Below are positions 1 through 8,900 of a stretch of 21,512 nt of DNA, piece after piece. The notes below the pieces were generated by a model that was not told the DNA's origin, did not search any database, and worked only from the letters and a program-made list of their open reading frames with translations. The DNA comes from Bacteroidales bacterium UBA5235 (lineage in GTDB: Bacteria; Bacteroidota; Bacteroidia; Bacteroidales; VadinHA17): contig DHUL01000007.1 of NCBI GenBank assembly GCA_002409145.1, forward strand, positions 1-21,512. Direction: 5' to 3'. Position numbers and translations under genes: made by a program. Position 1 is the first letter of the stretch. Every line of letters begins with the position of its first letter.

Positions 1-1
1 C

Positions 2-2578
2 AATAACAATACCACGGCAAATGCTGGTGCCGGCGGCGGCGGTGCAGGAGGATCGGTTATCATAAGCGCAAGACATTTCCTTTCTGCACCAGTGCTGTCT
101 GCTGACGGCGGTAAGGGAGGAAATAATGTAAACCAGAATGGCGCCGGCGGCGGTGGTGGCGGCGGGCTGATATGGACTGCCGGGGTCTTCCCCGGAACGG
201 CAACGGTTGCCGGCGGGCAGGGAGGCATACACAGCAGCGGCGATCCAAACCGTGACGGTTTACCCGGACTTGTACGCAGCAACCTTAACCTGCCGCTTAA
301 CGGATTCCTCTTCAATGAGATATACATAGCCTACAACCAGAACCAGCTTGACTCAATCTGCGAAGGGATGGTTCCACCGAAGATTACCGGCACGAGGCCG
401 GCGGGAGGAAGCGGCACCTACACCTACCAGTGGCAGAGAAGCTATGACAACATTACATGGTCAGACGTGGAAGGCCCCTCAATCGAATATACACCGGCAG
501 AAACCGAATCAGCAAATGTCTGGTTCAGGAGGGTGGTCAGTGACGGCGCCGGCATCATTGACCTGAGTCTCCCGGTACAGATTGTAGTTCATCCCCGCAT
601 AACCGGAAATATCATAGGCAGTGACACCACGCTCTGCTACAATATGGATCCTGAAGAGCTCTATCCGCTTAACTCAGGTCCGGCCGGCGGCAACGGCCTC
701 TATTTCTACCAGTGGGAGCAGAGCGCTGACAATGTTACATGGGGCAATGTTGCCGGCGCCGGCACTGCAGCAAGATATAATCCTCAGTCCCTGACCTCGA
801 CGATACACTATCAACGGAGAGTCAGCTCTGGAGCCTGCACCGATGTCAGCTCACCGGTCACAATAACAATTCTGCCTGCGATTACCAACAACAGTGTAAC
901 AGCTGACCAGACCATCTGTGAGGGGACTTCCTTCAGCAACCTGTCAGGCAGTACACCTGCCGGCGGGGCGGCTCCGGCATTCACTTACCAGTGGATTAGC
1001 AGCACTGACAACACCAACTGGGAGCCGGCACCAGGCACAGCCACGGCACCAGGTTATGACGTGACAGATGATTCTCCGGGAACAACATGGTTCAGGAGGG
1101 TAGTATACAGCGGCCCCCTTAACACATGCCAGTCGACCAGCAACAGCGTAGCACTGGTCTGCCACCCGGCAATAACCAGTAATACCATATCTGCTGACCA
1201 GACCATCTGCGAAGGCAGTGCACCTGCAACCATTGACGGAACCATTCCTGCAGACGGGGCCGGAGCCGGCACCTACGGCTACCAGTGGATGAGCAGTCCC
1301 GACGGGGTGTCATTCAGTAATATCAGCGGTGCCTCCTCTGAAGATCTTCCCGGCGCTCCTCTCACCGCCGGAATATGGTACAGGCGTGTGGTGACATCAT
1401 CAGCCTGCACCAGCTACAGTAATGATGTTCATATCACGGTTGAACCTCGGATAACCGGATTTGCCATAAGCCTTCCGGCACAGGGGCATGATACTATATG
1501 TACAGGGACAGCACCTGCTCTCCTCTCGGGATCTCCCGGGGGCGGGTTGGGAACATTCACATACTCATGGGCCTCATCAACAGATAATAACATCTTTACA
1601 CCTCTTACTGAAACAGGTCACTCATACCAGCCCGGCAACCTCACTGCAACAACATGGTTCCGCAGGACGGTAACTTCAGGCACCTGTGCTGAGAGTTCGG
1701 TATTCGCTATTACCGTACTGCCTGCAATAACAGGCAATGTCATTAATACCGATCAGACGATTTGCAACACGCATACTCCTGCTGCACTTACCGGCGGCAC
1801 CCTTTCAGGCGGTGACGGAAACTACAGGTATCTGTGGGAAGAGAAAGATTCACAATCACCTGACTGGACAGCTGCAGCTGGTACTAACAATGCCGCGACA
1901 TACCAGCCTGCAATGCTGGACGAAACAATCCAGTTCAGGAGGAGTGTCTTCTCCGGTGAGAACAACTGTTGTGTCTCGGTGTCGGCACCTGTTACCGTGA
2001 CTGTTAACCTTATGCCGCAAAATATAAGTGCAGGTACCGACCGGACTCTTTTGCCCTATCAGTTTGCAACTGTTCTTCAGGGCAGTTTTGACGGTGATGG
2101 AACCTCTGCCTGGAGCTATGATTTCAACAGCGGGAACGCAGAGCCGGTCCTTGTAACACCCCTTGGCAAGACCACCGGGGTGAAGAAGCTGGAGTTCGGA
2201 GACAACACTTTCATCTTCTCAGTCACAAACGGTGCTTGCATAGCACCTGAGGTGACGGTAACCCTTACAGTACCTGATCTGACAATACCTCAGGGGGTAA
2301 CCCCTAACAATGATGGCATAAATGATTACTTCAACATAGAGGGACTGGAGTTCACACGCAATGAGCTTGTCATAATCAACACGGCAGGTGCGGTTGTTTA
2401 CAGGGCAGATGATTATCACAGCAATGATCCTCTCGGTGCCTGGACAGGTCTTGACGTTAATGGCAGGGAGGTTCCCGATGGCACCTATTATTACCTGTTG
2501 ACAATTAAGGGAGCGCAGGATCTTGATGTTCCTGAATATTCAGCACATATAAGCGGATTTATTATTCTCAGGAGATAA
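2..2578 (+). CDS. T9SS-secreted surface protein with Ig-like repeats and gliding-motility-associated C-terminal domain (5' partial)
   Basis: The reading frame is open to the left edge, so the start codon and signal peptide lie outside the window; 858 residues are visible. In order: a Gly-rich segment (about residues 10-80) with a run of seven glycines, six Ig-like repeats of about 90 residues (about 110-668) sharing the patterns QTIC, YQW and WFRR, a PKD-like domain (about 670-755), and a C-terminal domain (about 761-858) starting IPQGVTPNNDGINDYF. That last pattern is the hallmark of the gliding-associated CHU_C/TIGR04131 family, a type B T9SS sorting domain. By family knowledge the protein crosses the inner membrane by Sec and the outer membrane by T9SS and stays at or leaves the cell surface, with an adhesin-like role plausible but inferred. 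The PorP/SprF gene begins 1 nt after its stop, matching the known pairing of type B cargo with SprF-like proteins. An internal GTG at 92 is not a credible start. Confidence 0.9.
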   Translation, partial: NNNTTANAGAGGGGAGGSVIISARHFLSAPVLSADGGKGGNNVNQNGAGGGGGGGLIWTAGVFPGTATVAGGQGGIHSSGDPNRDGLPGLVRSNLNLPLNGFLFNEIYIAYNQNQLDSICEGMVPPKITGTRPAGGSGTYTYQWQRSYDNITWSDVEGPSIEYTPAETESANVWFRRVVSDGAGIIDLSLPVQIVVHPRITGNIIGSDTTLCYNMDPEELYPLNSGPAGGNGLYFYQWEQSADNVTWGNVAGAGTAARYNPQSLTSTIHYQRRVSSGACTDVSSPVTITILPAITNNSVTADQTICEGTSFSNLSGSTPAGGAAPAFTYQWISSTDNTNWEPAPGTATAPGYDVTDDSPGTTWFRRVVYSGPLNTCQSTSNSVALVCHPAITSNTISADQTICEGSAPATIDGTIPADGAGAGTYGYQWMSSPDGVSFSNISGASSEDLPGAPLTAGIWYRRVVTSSACTSYSNDVHITVEPRITGFAISLPAQGHDTICTGTAPALLSGSPGGGLGTFTYSWASSTDNNIFTPLTETGHSYQPGNLTATTWFRRTVTSGTCAESSVFAITVLPAITGNVINTDQTICNTHTPAALTGGTLSGGDGNYRYLWEEKDSQSPDWTAAAGTNNAATYQPAMLDETIQFRRSVFSGENNCCVSVSAPVTVTVNLMPQNISAGTDRTLLPYQFATVLQGSFDGDGTSAWSYDFNSGNAEPVLVTPLGKTTGVKKLEFGDNTFIFSVTNGACIAPEVTVTLTVPDLTIPQGVTPNNDGINDYFNIEGLEFTRNELVIINTAGAVVYRADDYHSNDPLGAWTGLDVNGREVPDGTYYYLLTIKGAQDLDVPEYSAHISGFIILRR
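330..2005 (+). repeat. Six tandem Ig-like repeat units within the secreted protein
   Basis: The recurring Gln/Ser/Leu-Trp codon pair falls near 429, 711, 989, 1282, 1565 and 1831, giving a period of roughly 265-295 bases. Each unit follows the same protein pattern: an I-T-x-N-type strand, D-Q-T-I-C, a Gly/Pro-rich turn, Y-x-Y-Q-W with S-x-D-N, W-F-R-R-x-V, S-G-x-C and a closing I-T-V-x-P. Units 2-6 carry one Cys near each end and unit 1 only the first. The units are diverged at the DNA level, so this is an old protein-domain duplication rather than a recent DNA repeat. Confidence 0.85.
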
Positions 2579-2579
2579 G

Positions 2580-3509
2580 ATGAAGTGCAGATTATACATA
2601 TCAGTTCTCCTTGCATTGGTACTTGCGCTGCCGGTTGATGGGCAGCAGGTGCCTGTCACCAGCCAGTATCTTACCAACGGCCTTGTCATCAATCCTGCTT
2701 ATGCCGGTACCCGCGAAGCCCTGAGCGCCAACCTATCATACCGTAAGCAGTGGGCACGGATAATCGGAGCCCCTCAGTTCCAGACACTTTCACTGCACAG
2801 CCCGGTAAACACGAAAGAAAAAGTATCACTCGGACTGATGGTTGACTATCTCACATACGGAGTGACAAAGGATGTCGGCTTGTATGCCTTTTACGCATAT
2901 AGCGTTAGGCTTGGCAGGGGCAAGCTGTCGATGGGACTCAAGGGCGGACTGGACCTCAGCAACACCAATTACAACCGGCTGCAGTTCCCTGACGGCAATC
3001 CTGCTGATCCTCTGCTCAACGGTGACATGAAATACACTCTGCCCAATATGGGAGTCGGATTCTACTATTATACTGACAAATACTTCGCCGGATTGTCAAT
3101 ACCTTCCCTTCTGACATATAAAAGGGACGAGACTGACCAGTCCAGGGTGAGTCCTGACTATTCCCTGTTCAGGACATACCTTACTGCCGGTACCCTTATC
3201 CGGTTTGCAGATGTCTTTAAGGTAAAACCTTCGGTACTTGTGAGGTATTCAATGCACGAGCCCCCGGAAGTTGACCTCAATGCCAACCTGATCTTTGCCG
3301 ACATGCTCTGGGTCGGAGGCTCATACAGAATTGCAGAGAAGGCAGCGGTAGCCCTCCTTGACCTGCAGGTCACCCCTCAGCTTAAGGTTGGATATTCCTT
3401 TGATTATCAGCTTGGTCATCTGAACAAATATACATCCGGGACACATGAGGTGTCACTCAGGTATGAGTTTGCAGTTGCTGTAAGCGCAACATCGCCAAGG
3501 TATTTCTGA
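2580..3509 (+). CDS. PorP/SprF family type IX secretion system membrane protein
   Basis: This 309-residue protein has an N-terminal signal peptide ending near DG-QQ (residues about 1-22), followed by the family hallmark Q-Y-x-x-N-x-x-x-I-N-P-A-Y-A-G and R-K-Q-W near residues 30-60. The rest is alternating beta-strand sequence rich in Gly, Tyr and Leu, as expected for an outer-membrane beta-barrel. Length is normal for the family (about 300). SprF-like proteins are needed for secretion or surface attachment of cargo with type B C-terminal domains, and the cargo gene lies immediately upstream with a 1-nt gap. I infer the two form a cognate pair. It could instead be a core PorP, but core porP usually sits near porK/L/M/N, which are not seen here. 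The start ATG follows AGGAG at 2570-2574. Confidence 0.9.
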   Translation: MKCRLYISVLLALVLALPVDGQQVPVTSQYLTNGLVINPAYAGTREALSANLSYRKQWARIIGAPQFQTLSLHSPVNTKEKVSLGLMVDYLTYGVTKDVGLYAFYAYSVRLGRGKLSMGLKGGLDLSNTNYNRLQFPDGNPADPLLNGDMKYTLPNMGVGFYYYTDKYFAGLSIPSLLTYKRDETDQSRVSPDYSLFRTYLTAGTLIRFADVFKVKPSVLVRYSMHEPPEVDLNANLIFADMLWVGGSYRIAEKAAVALLDLQVTPQLKVGYSFDYQLGHLNKYTSGTHEVSLRYEFAVAVSATSPRYF

Positions 3510-3513
3510 AAAT

Positions 3514-4959
3514 ATGAGGAGAATTCTGAAACATATCGCAGTCACGGGGTTTTTCCTCTTCGTCCATTTCGCTCTCCTGAGCGGACAGGCAAAGGGGACA
3601 TTTGAGGTTATACATATCTCAAAGATCAGCTCCTCTTCTGATGAAATGGCACCGGTGATAATGAGTGACGGAATACTGTTCTCTTCCAACAGGAAGACCA
3701 ATCCTTTCCTTACGAAGAAGAATCTTGAAGGTATAAGGCTTTATGAACTTTATTTTGCCCCTTTCAATGAGGAGGGTGAGCCTGTCTCTCCTGTCCGGTT
3801 CGCGCCCAACCTGGTCAGGGATGCAAACATTGGCCCGGCTTCTGTGACCAGTGACGGCAACACTCTCTGGTTCACCCGCAATAACAGCGAAGGTCGCAAA
3901 CTTGGGAAGAAACAGCCCAACAGGCTGGGCCTATTTACTGCCAGGCGTTCCGGCTCACAGTGGATTGATATCACCCCCTTTGAATACAATAACACTGAGT
4001 ATAACTACTCCTTCCCCTATATTTCGGCAGACGGCAGGTATCTTTTCTTCTGTTCCGACATGCCGGGAGGACTGGGCAGGTATGATATCTATATGTGTGA
4101 GAATGTTGACGGCCGCTGGACCAAACCCGTAAATCTTGGTCCGGAGGTCAACAGCAGCGATGCCGAGATACATCCGTTCCTCCACAGTTCAGGAAGACTC
4201 TACTTTGCCTCTGACAGGCCCGGGGGGAAGGGTGGTCTTGATATATGGTTTTCGAACCTGGTGTTCGGCTCATGGACCAAACCGGTGGCACTGGATGAGC
4301 CGGTGAACTCTGCTGCTGACGACTTTGCCTTTTATGCGGTGCAGGGTGGTTTGAATGGTTATTTTGCCTCAAACCGCCGCAATTTCAATGATGATATTTA
4401 CAGTTTTGCCTCAACCATCATCAGATGGTCAGCCTGCGATTCGCTTCAGAAGAACAGCTACTGTTATGAGTTCATAGAGGAGAACGCTCTCAAACAGGAT
4501 ACTGTCAAGACAGGTTTCAGGTGGGAGTGGAACTTCGGCGATGGCGCAACTGCCACGGGTATAACTGCAGAACACTGTTTCAGCGGTCCCGGAGTCTATG
4601 ATATCAGCCTTGATATTGTGAACCTTATTACCGGAGGCATTGAGAAACGGCAGGCTTCCTACGAGCTTGAAATTACGGATATCGAACAGCCGGTGATCAC
4701 CAGTCCCGATACTATTGCAGCCGGGGAAACGTTGTTTCTTAATGCTGGCGCTACCTACCTGCCCGGGATGAAAATAGGCCGTTACTACTGGAATTTCGGA
4801 GATGAGACTGTTGCTACCGGACTGGAAGTGTCGAAGGTATTTACCCTTCCGGGAAGATATAATATTCAACTGATAGTCAGTTCGGCACCTGATGCAACAG
4901 GAGTGGTGCGTGAGGTATGTGTTTGTAAGGACATTGAAGTATCAGCGAATGTAAAATGA
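3514..4959 (+). CDS. PD40 (WD40-like propeller) and PKD domain protein without an OmpA domain
   Basis: This 481-residue exported protein has a signal peptide (about 1-25, hydrophobic core FFLFVHFALL, no lipobox Cys). Residues about 45-295 hold PD40-type propeller motifs: S-D-G-x-x-L-x-F-x-S/T-x, S-A-D-G-R-Y-L-F-F, and two G-G-x-G-x-x-D-I-Y/W motifs, the second followed by D-F-A-F-Y. Two PKD domains follow, each with W-N-F-G-D (about 338 and 432). Many relatives in T9SS loci (PorE-like and OmpA-family proteins) continue into an OmpA peptidoglycan-binding domain, but this one ends after the second PKD domain with no OmpA remnant before the next gene. Probably periplasmic or outer-membrane associated, assisting the PorP-like protein and cargo; this role is inferred. 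It starts 4 nt after the PorP-like gene. Confidence 0.75.
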   Translation: MRRILKHIAVTGFFLFVHFALLSGQAKGTFEVIHISKISSSSDEMAPVIMSDGILFSSNRKTNPFLTKKNLEGIRLYELYFAPFNEEGEPVSPVRFAPNLVRDANIGPASVTSDGNTLWFTRNNSEGRKLGKKQPNRLGLFTARRSGSQWIDITPFEYNNTEYNYSFPYISADGRYLFFCSDMPGGLGRYDIYMCENVDGRWTKPVNLGPEVNSSDAEIHPFLHSSGRLYFASDRPGGKGGLDIWFSNLVFGSWTKPVALDEPVNSAADDFAFYAVQGGLNGYFASNRRNFNDDIYSFASTIIRWSACDSLQKNSYCYEFIEENALKQDTVKTGFRWEWNFGDGATATGITAEHCFSGPGVYDISLDIVNLITGGIEKRQASYELEITDIEQPVITSPDTIAAGETLFLNAGATYLPGMKIGRYYWNFGDETVATGLEVSKVFTLPGRYNIQLIVSSAPDATGVVREVCVCKDIEVSANVK

Positions 4960-4965
4960 TTATTG

Positions 4966-4972
4966 AAGGAGG
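4966..4972 (+). promoter_or_regulatory. Shine-Dalgarno-like AAGGAGG with very short spacing
   Basis: A perfect AAGGAGG lies only 3 nt before the ATG at 4976. Bacteroidota generally rely little on Shine-Dalgarno pairing, and the spacing is shorter than the usual 5-9 nt, so its use is uncertain. Confidence 0.3.
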
Positions 4973-4975
4973 AAG

Positions 4976-5965
4976 ATGAGAGTAACCCGCTTAATACTGC
5001 TGCTTTTTGCACTTGTTCTCACGGCTGCCCCGACAGGGTTAAGAGCCCAGGAAGTACCGGGCCCTGATGAGAACATACCTTTCCTGATAACCTTTGGCAG
5101 GGATGGAGGCATCACATCTTGGGGAGATGATGACTTTTCACAGACGTTCTTCTTTGCCCTGCCTAAGGATTACAGAGATCCATTTTACATCAGGGTTTAT
5201 GACCCTGATATCGGAGGCAAGACTGATGAACTCAACAACTTCTGGAACACCCGTATGGTGTACTCAATCTATGGTGGGAAGGGCTGCTATACCAATCAGG
5301 AAGCAAACGGAATTGAACCGAAAGGCAATTACAAGAGCGGTACGCTGCTCGCAACACGCACATTCGGGATGGACAACAAGCTTGATGAACGATGGTTTAC
5401 CTTCGGACCTTTTAACCCGGCTGATGGTGAATATTACCCGAAGTTCCTGAGCAATATCTTCAAGATCGTCTGTGACGGTGTCTCAGGTGATGACGGCAAT
5501 CTTTACAGGTATGCCATCTCGAGGAGACCAGACACAAATGTGCCTGTTGACGGCGCCAACGCTTTCACCTATGAATACACCTTCAGGATGTGGAATAACA
5601 ATGATACCTCTTTAGTCTCCCATATTTATCCGTTTATTGACAGCGGCTGCATCTGGGTTCAGCAGAGCAACTTCGACTGGGACGATGACGGGAATTCCAT
5701 GGTCGTATCCGTTGAAAGAAAGGGTCAGATTCTCCCGCTTTCAGGCGATGATGAATGGGTGAGATCGAAAATACAAATCTACGAGGAAGAAATTGGCAAA
5801 TCGCTCGACTTCCGCTTCTACAAGAGGAAAGATGAACTGGTAAAAAACAACAATGTGGTGGTATCAGTTCAGAACCAGTACGGTGAGAATCTTCCGTTCT
5901 TCAGCGCCCCGATCGGAGGAGTGCCCGTATATAAGCCACGGATAAAGGTAGTACCCAAGAAATAA
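4976..5965 (+). CDS. Exported protein of unknown function in T9SS-associated operon
   Basis: I do not recognise this 329-residue protein. It has a clear signal peptide (about 1-25, core LILLLFALVLTAAP, likely cleavage after LRA). The mature part is soluble-looking, rich in Asp, Asn and aromatic residues, with no second membrane segment, no lipobox and no T9SS C-terminal domain. The N-terminal half resembles a beta-sandwich in strand pattern (for example FYIRVYDPDIGG near 75-87), and the C-terminal half includes a W-x-x-D-D-D-G stretch and a Lys-rich end (VVPKK). Acidic loops could bind Ca2+, but that is speculation. It starts 16 nt after the PD40/PKD gene and ends 2 nt before the sensor phosphatase gene, so it is very likely co-transcribed. 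It may be a periplasmic partner of the neighbouring PD40 protein or a ligand of the sensor's propeller. Confidence 0.7.
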   Translation: MRVTRLILLLFALVLTAAPTGLRAQEVPGPDENIPFLITFGRDGGITSWGDDDFSQTFFFALPKDYRDPFYIRVYDPDIGGKTDELNNFWNTRMVYSIYGGKGCYTNQEANGIEPKGNYKSGTLLATRTFGMDNKLDERWFTFGPFNPADGEYYPKFLSNIFKIVCDGVSGDDGNLYRYAISRRPDTNVPVDGANAFTYEYTFRMWNNNDTSLVSHIYPFIDSGCIWVQQSNFDWDDDGNSMVVSVERKGQILPLSGDDEWVRSKIQIYEEEIGKSLDFRFYKRKDELVKNNNVVVSVQNQYGENLPFFSAPIGGVPVYKPRIKVVPKK

Positions 5966-5967
5966 TC

Positions 5968-8900
5968 ATGGCCGGAAAATTCAAATTTTCGATTGCAGCA
6001 TTATTTATAGTTATTATAAATATTCTGCATCCGCTGGTTTCGTCTGCACAGACGTACAGTTTTCGTACATATGATGAGTATACCGGCCTTCCGGGACCCT
6101 GGCTGAGTGTGATTGCGCAGGACAGGAGCGGCCTTCTCTGGGTGGGTGTTGACACGGGCCTCTACCGTTATGACGGTTTCTCTTTTCATCATATGAAGTT
6201 CCCTGACACCCTGCCACGGGGCAACGTGAGCGCCCTGTTCTGTGACCCGATGGGAATGATGTGGGTGGGAATGAATGATGGCTCACTCTTTACCTGGAAC
6301 CCGGGAGGAGGAATGGAGAGAATATTACTTGAGGAGTCTGATAAGATCAACCGCATCATCGGGAGTCCTGACGGAAAGGTTTGGATTGTTGCGCAGACCG
6401 GCGGCATTTTCATTGCCAATTCCGGAGGTGGTGAAAAGATCACCAGGATGAAGATGCCTGAGGATATGGCACTGTTTGACATCGCATTTGCCGGTGACGG
6501 AACATTCCTGGCTGCGACGCAGGATAATCTTCACCTCTGTGTTGCAGAGGGGGACAAGGCAGAAAGCAGTCTCACTTTCCCTGAACTTGAATATACATCG
6601 ATGCAGACAGTTCTCCGGATGGATGATGACACCTGGTTCGCCGGTACCAGCGACAAGGGACTTTGGATGATACGTCGGAGCGGTGACTCAATGACTGCCA
6701 GGTCTGTGGGTGACACACTCCTCATGAATATGAACATCCCGGCACTTAATGCAGGACCGGAAAGGACGCTTACCATTGCCACAAAGGAATCAGGGGTATT
6801 AAAAGTTGAGTTCAGCAATGACTTCAGTGAGATGATAATCACCGGGAGATATGATGTAAGCTCAGGCCTGCCTGATAATAACGTCCGCACACTCTTTACA
6901 GACCGGGAAGGAAACCTGTGGATAGGCCTCTATACCAGAGGTCTGGCTGCAGTTACAACAAACGCCTTTGCCTTTTACAAGCCGGAGACCAACAAGGAAA
7001 TCACCTACATTGGCCGGGCAGGTACACAGGTGGTTGCAGGCACAAGGAGCGGGCTTTTTGACTTCGATCCGCTTACCGGCAGTTTTACCCGGTTCCGTAA
7101 CCTTACTGCAAGGACAGGCGGATCAGGCATTGCATCCTGGTCTGCTGATGACACCGGAAACATCTGGATAGGCACTGCAGGTGACGGTTTATGGCTGATG
7201 AAGCCTGACGGGAATCTTAAGCAGTTTTATCACTCCGGCAACCCGGGTCAGAACCACATCAATTCAGTGGTTGTGGAGAATGACAATGCCTGGCTCGGAA
7301 CCAGTGACGGAGTGGTGCTGCTTGACAGGGAGACAGGAAGGCAAAAGGCTGTTTATACCACTCTTGAACTGATGCCGCACAACTATATCTCACAGGTTGT
7401 TGTCAACCGCGGGGGTGAGGTGCTGGTGGCAACAAAAAGCGACCGGCTGTGCTACATACATGTAACCGGAGGTGTACGCACTGAAGGCGCTGTCATGGAA
7501 GGAAGGCTGGTTAACGAGATTCTCAGCATCTCAGTTGCACCTGACCGTTCAGTATGTGCCGGAACAAAAGGCAACGGGCTCTTTCTCTTTGCTGCTGACA
7601 CACTTCTGAATTATAACGATGATGACGGTTTGCTGACCAACTTCTGCTACAGTGCGATGATTGCCTCCGACGGCAGGATCTGGACAGGTCATCAAAAGGG
7701 ATTCTCCATAACCAATCCGGAAACGGGCTCGGTAAGGGCTTACAGCACAGAATTCGGGGTGAGGGGCGATTGTCTCCCCAATGCGCTTGCAGAGCTCCCT
7801 GACGGTACTGTATGCGTCGGAACAACTGAAGGGATTGTGGTATATAATCCTTCACTCGAGCCTGATTCAGCAGTTGCACCTCAGGCCGGAATCATCTCTG
7901 TGGTCATCAACAATGTTGTTTATCCCTTCCGCGAGAGTTACAACCTGCCCTACAGGAAGTCATACACTGTGAAGGTTAATTACGCAGGGATATTTCTCCG
8001 CGATCCCCTTAATGTAGTTTACCGTACCAGGCTTGACACCGACGAACAGTGGAGTGATATAACTGCAGACAGGTCAGTGACCTACAACAGCCTGCGCGAT
8101 GGTCACTACCGGTTTAGTGTGGAGGCCATGACCATGGATGACCCTGGCAGCGCAACATCTGCATCATTCAGCCTCATAATACAGAAGCCTGTTACTGAAA
8201 GGTGGTGGTTCTTTCTCTTAATGCTGGCTTTCATAGCCGGTGTGGTTTACCTTATTGTGAGACTTCGTGAGAGAGCTCACAGGAAGCAGCGTGAATATCT
8301 CGAGAGCGAGCTCCAGAAACGGACTGCCGAGGTCTACGAGCAGAAAGAGGAGCTTGCACAGAAGAACCAGGATATCACTGAGAGCATCAAATATGCCAAG
8401 CGTATTCAGAGCAGCGTACTGCCTGACACCGCACGCCTCAGCGCCGTCTTCAGGGAAGCATTCGTCTTCTTCCAGCCGAGGGATATTGTCAGCGGCGACT
8501 TTTACTGGTTTGACTGGATCGACAAGGACCGTTTCATTGTTGTCTGCTCTGACTCCACCGGGCACGGAGTGCCTGGCGCATTCATGTCAATGATAGGCAC
8601 GGCTCTGCTTCAGGATATAATCACTGTAAAAAAGATAACCAGACCATCACAGATACTTCATGAGCTTGACCGGCAGATATTCTCCACCCTGAACCAGAAC
8701 CAGGAGATGGAAGCATCAAATGACGGTATGGACATAGTGGTGTGTGAGTTCAACCTGACCACCAGGCAGCTGGTCTTCTCATCAGCCATGAGGCCGGTAA
8801 TACTGGTTATTGACGGTGTCCAGCACTATGTGAGAGGAAACAGGTCTTCAGTAGGTGGCGAATCAGTAACCGAAAAATTCTATGATGACCAGGAGTACCA

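Noticed and set aside
4429..4869. 146-codon open frame on the minus strand inside the PD40/PKD gene
   Set aside because: No recognisable protein features; the + strand gene in the same place has clear PKD motifs, so this is a shadow frame.
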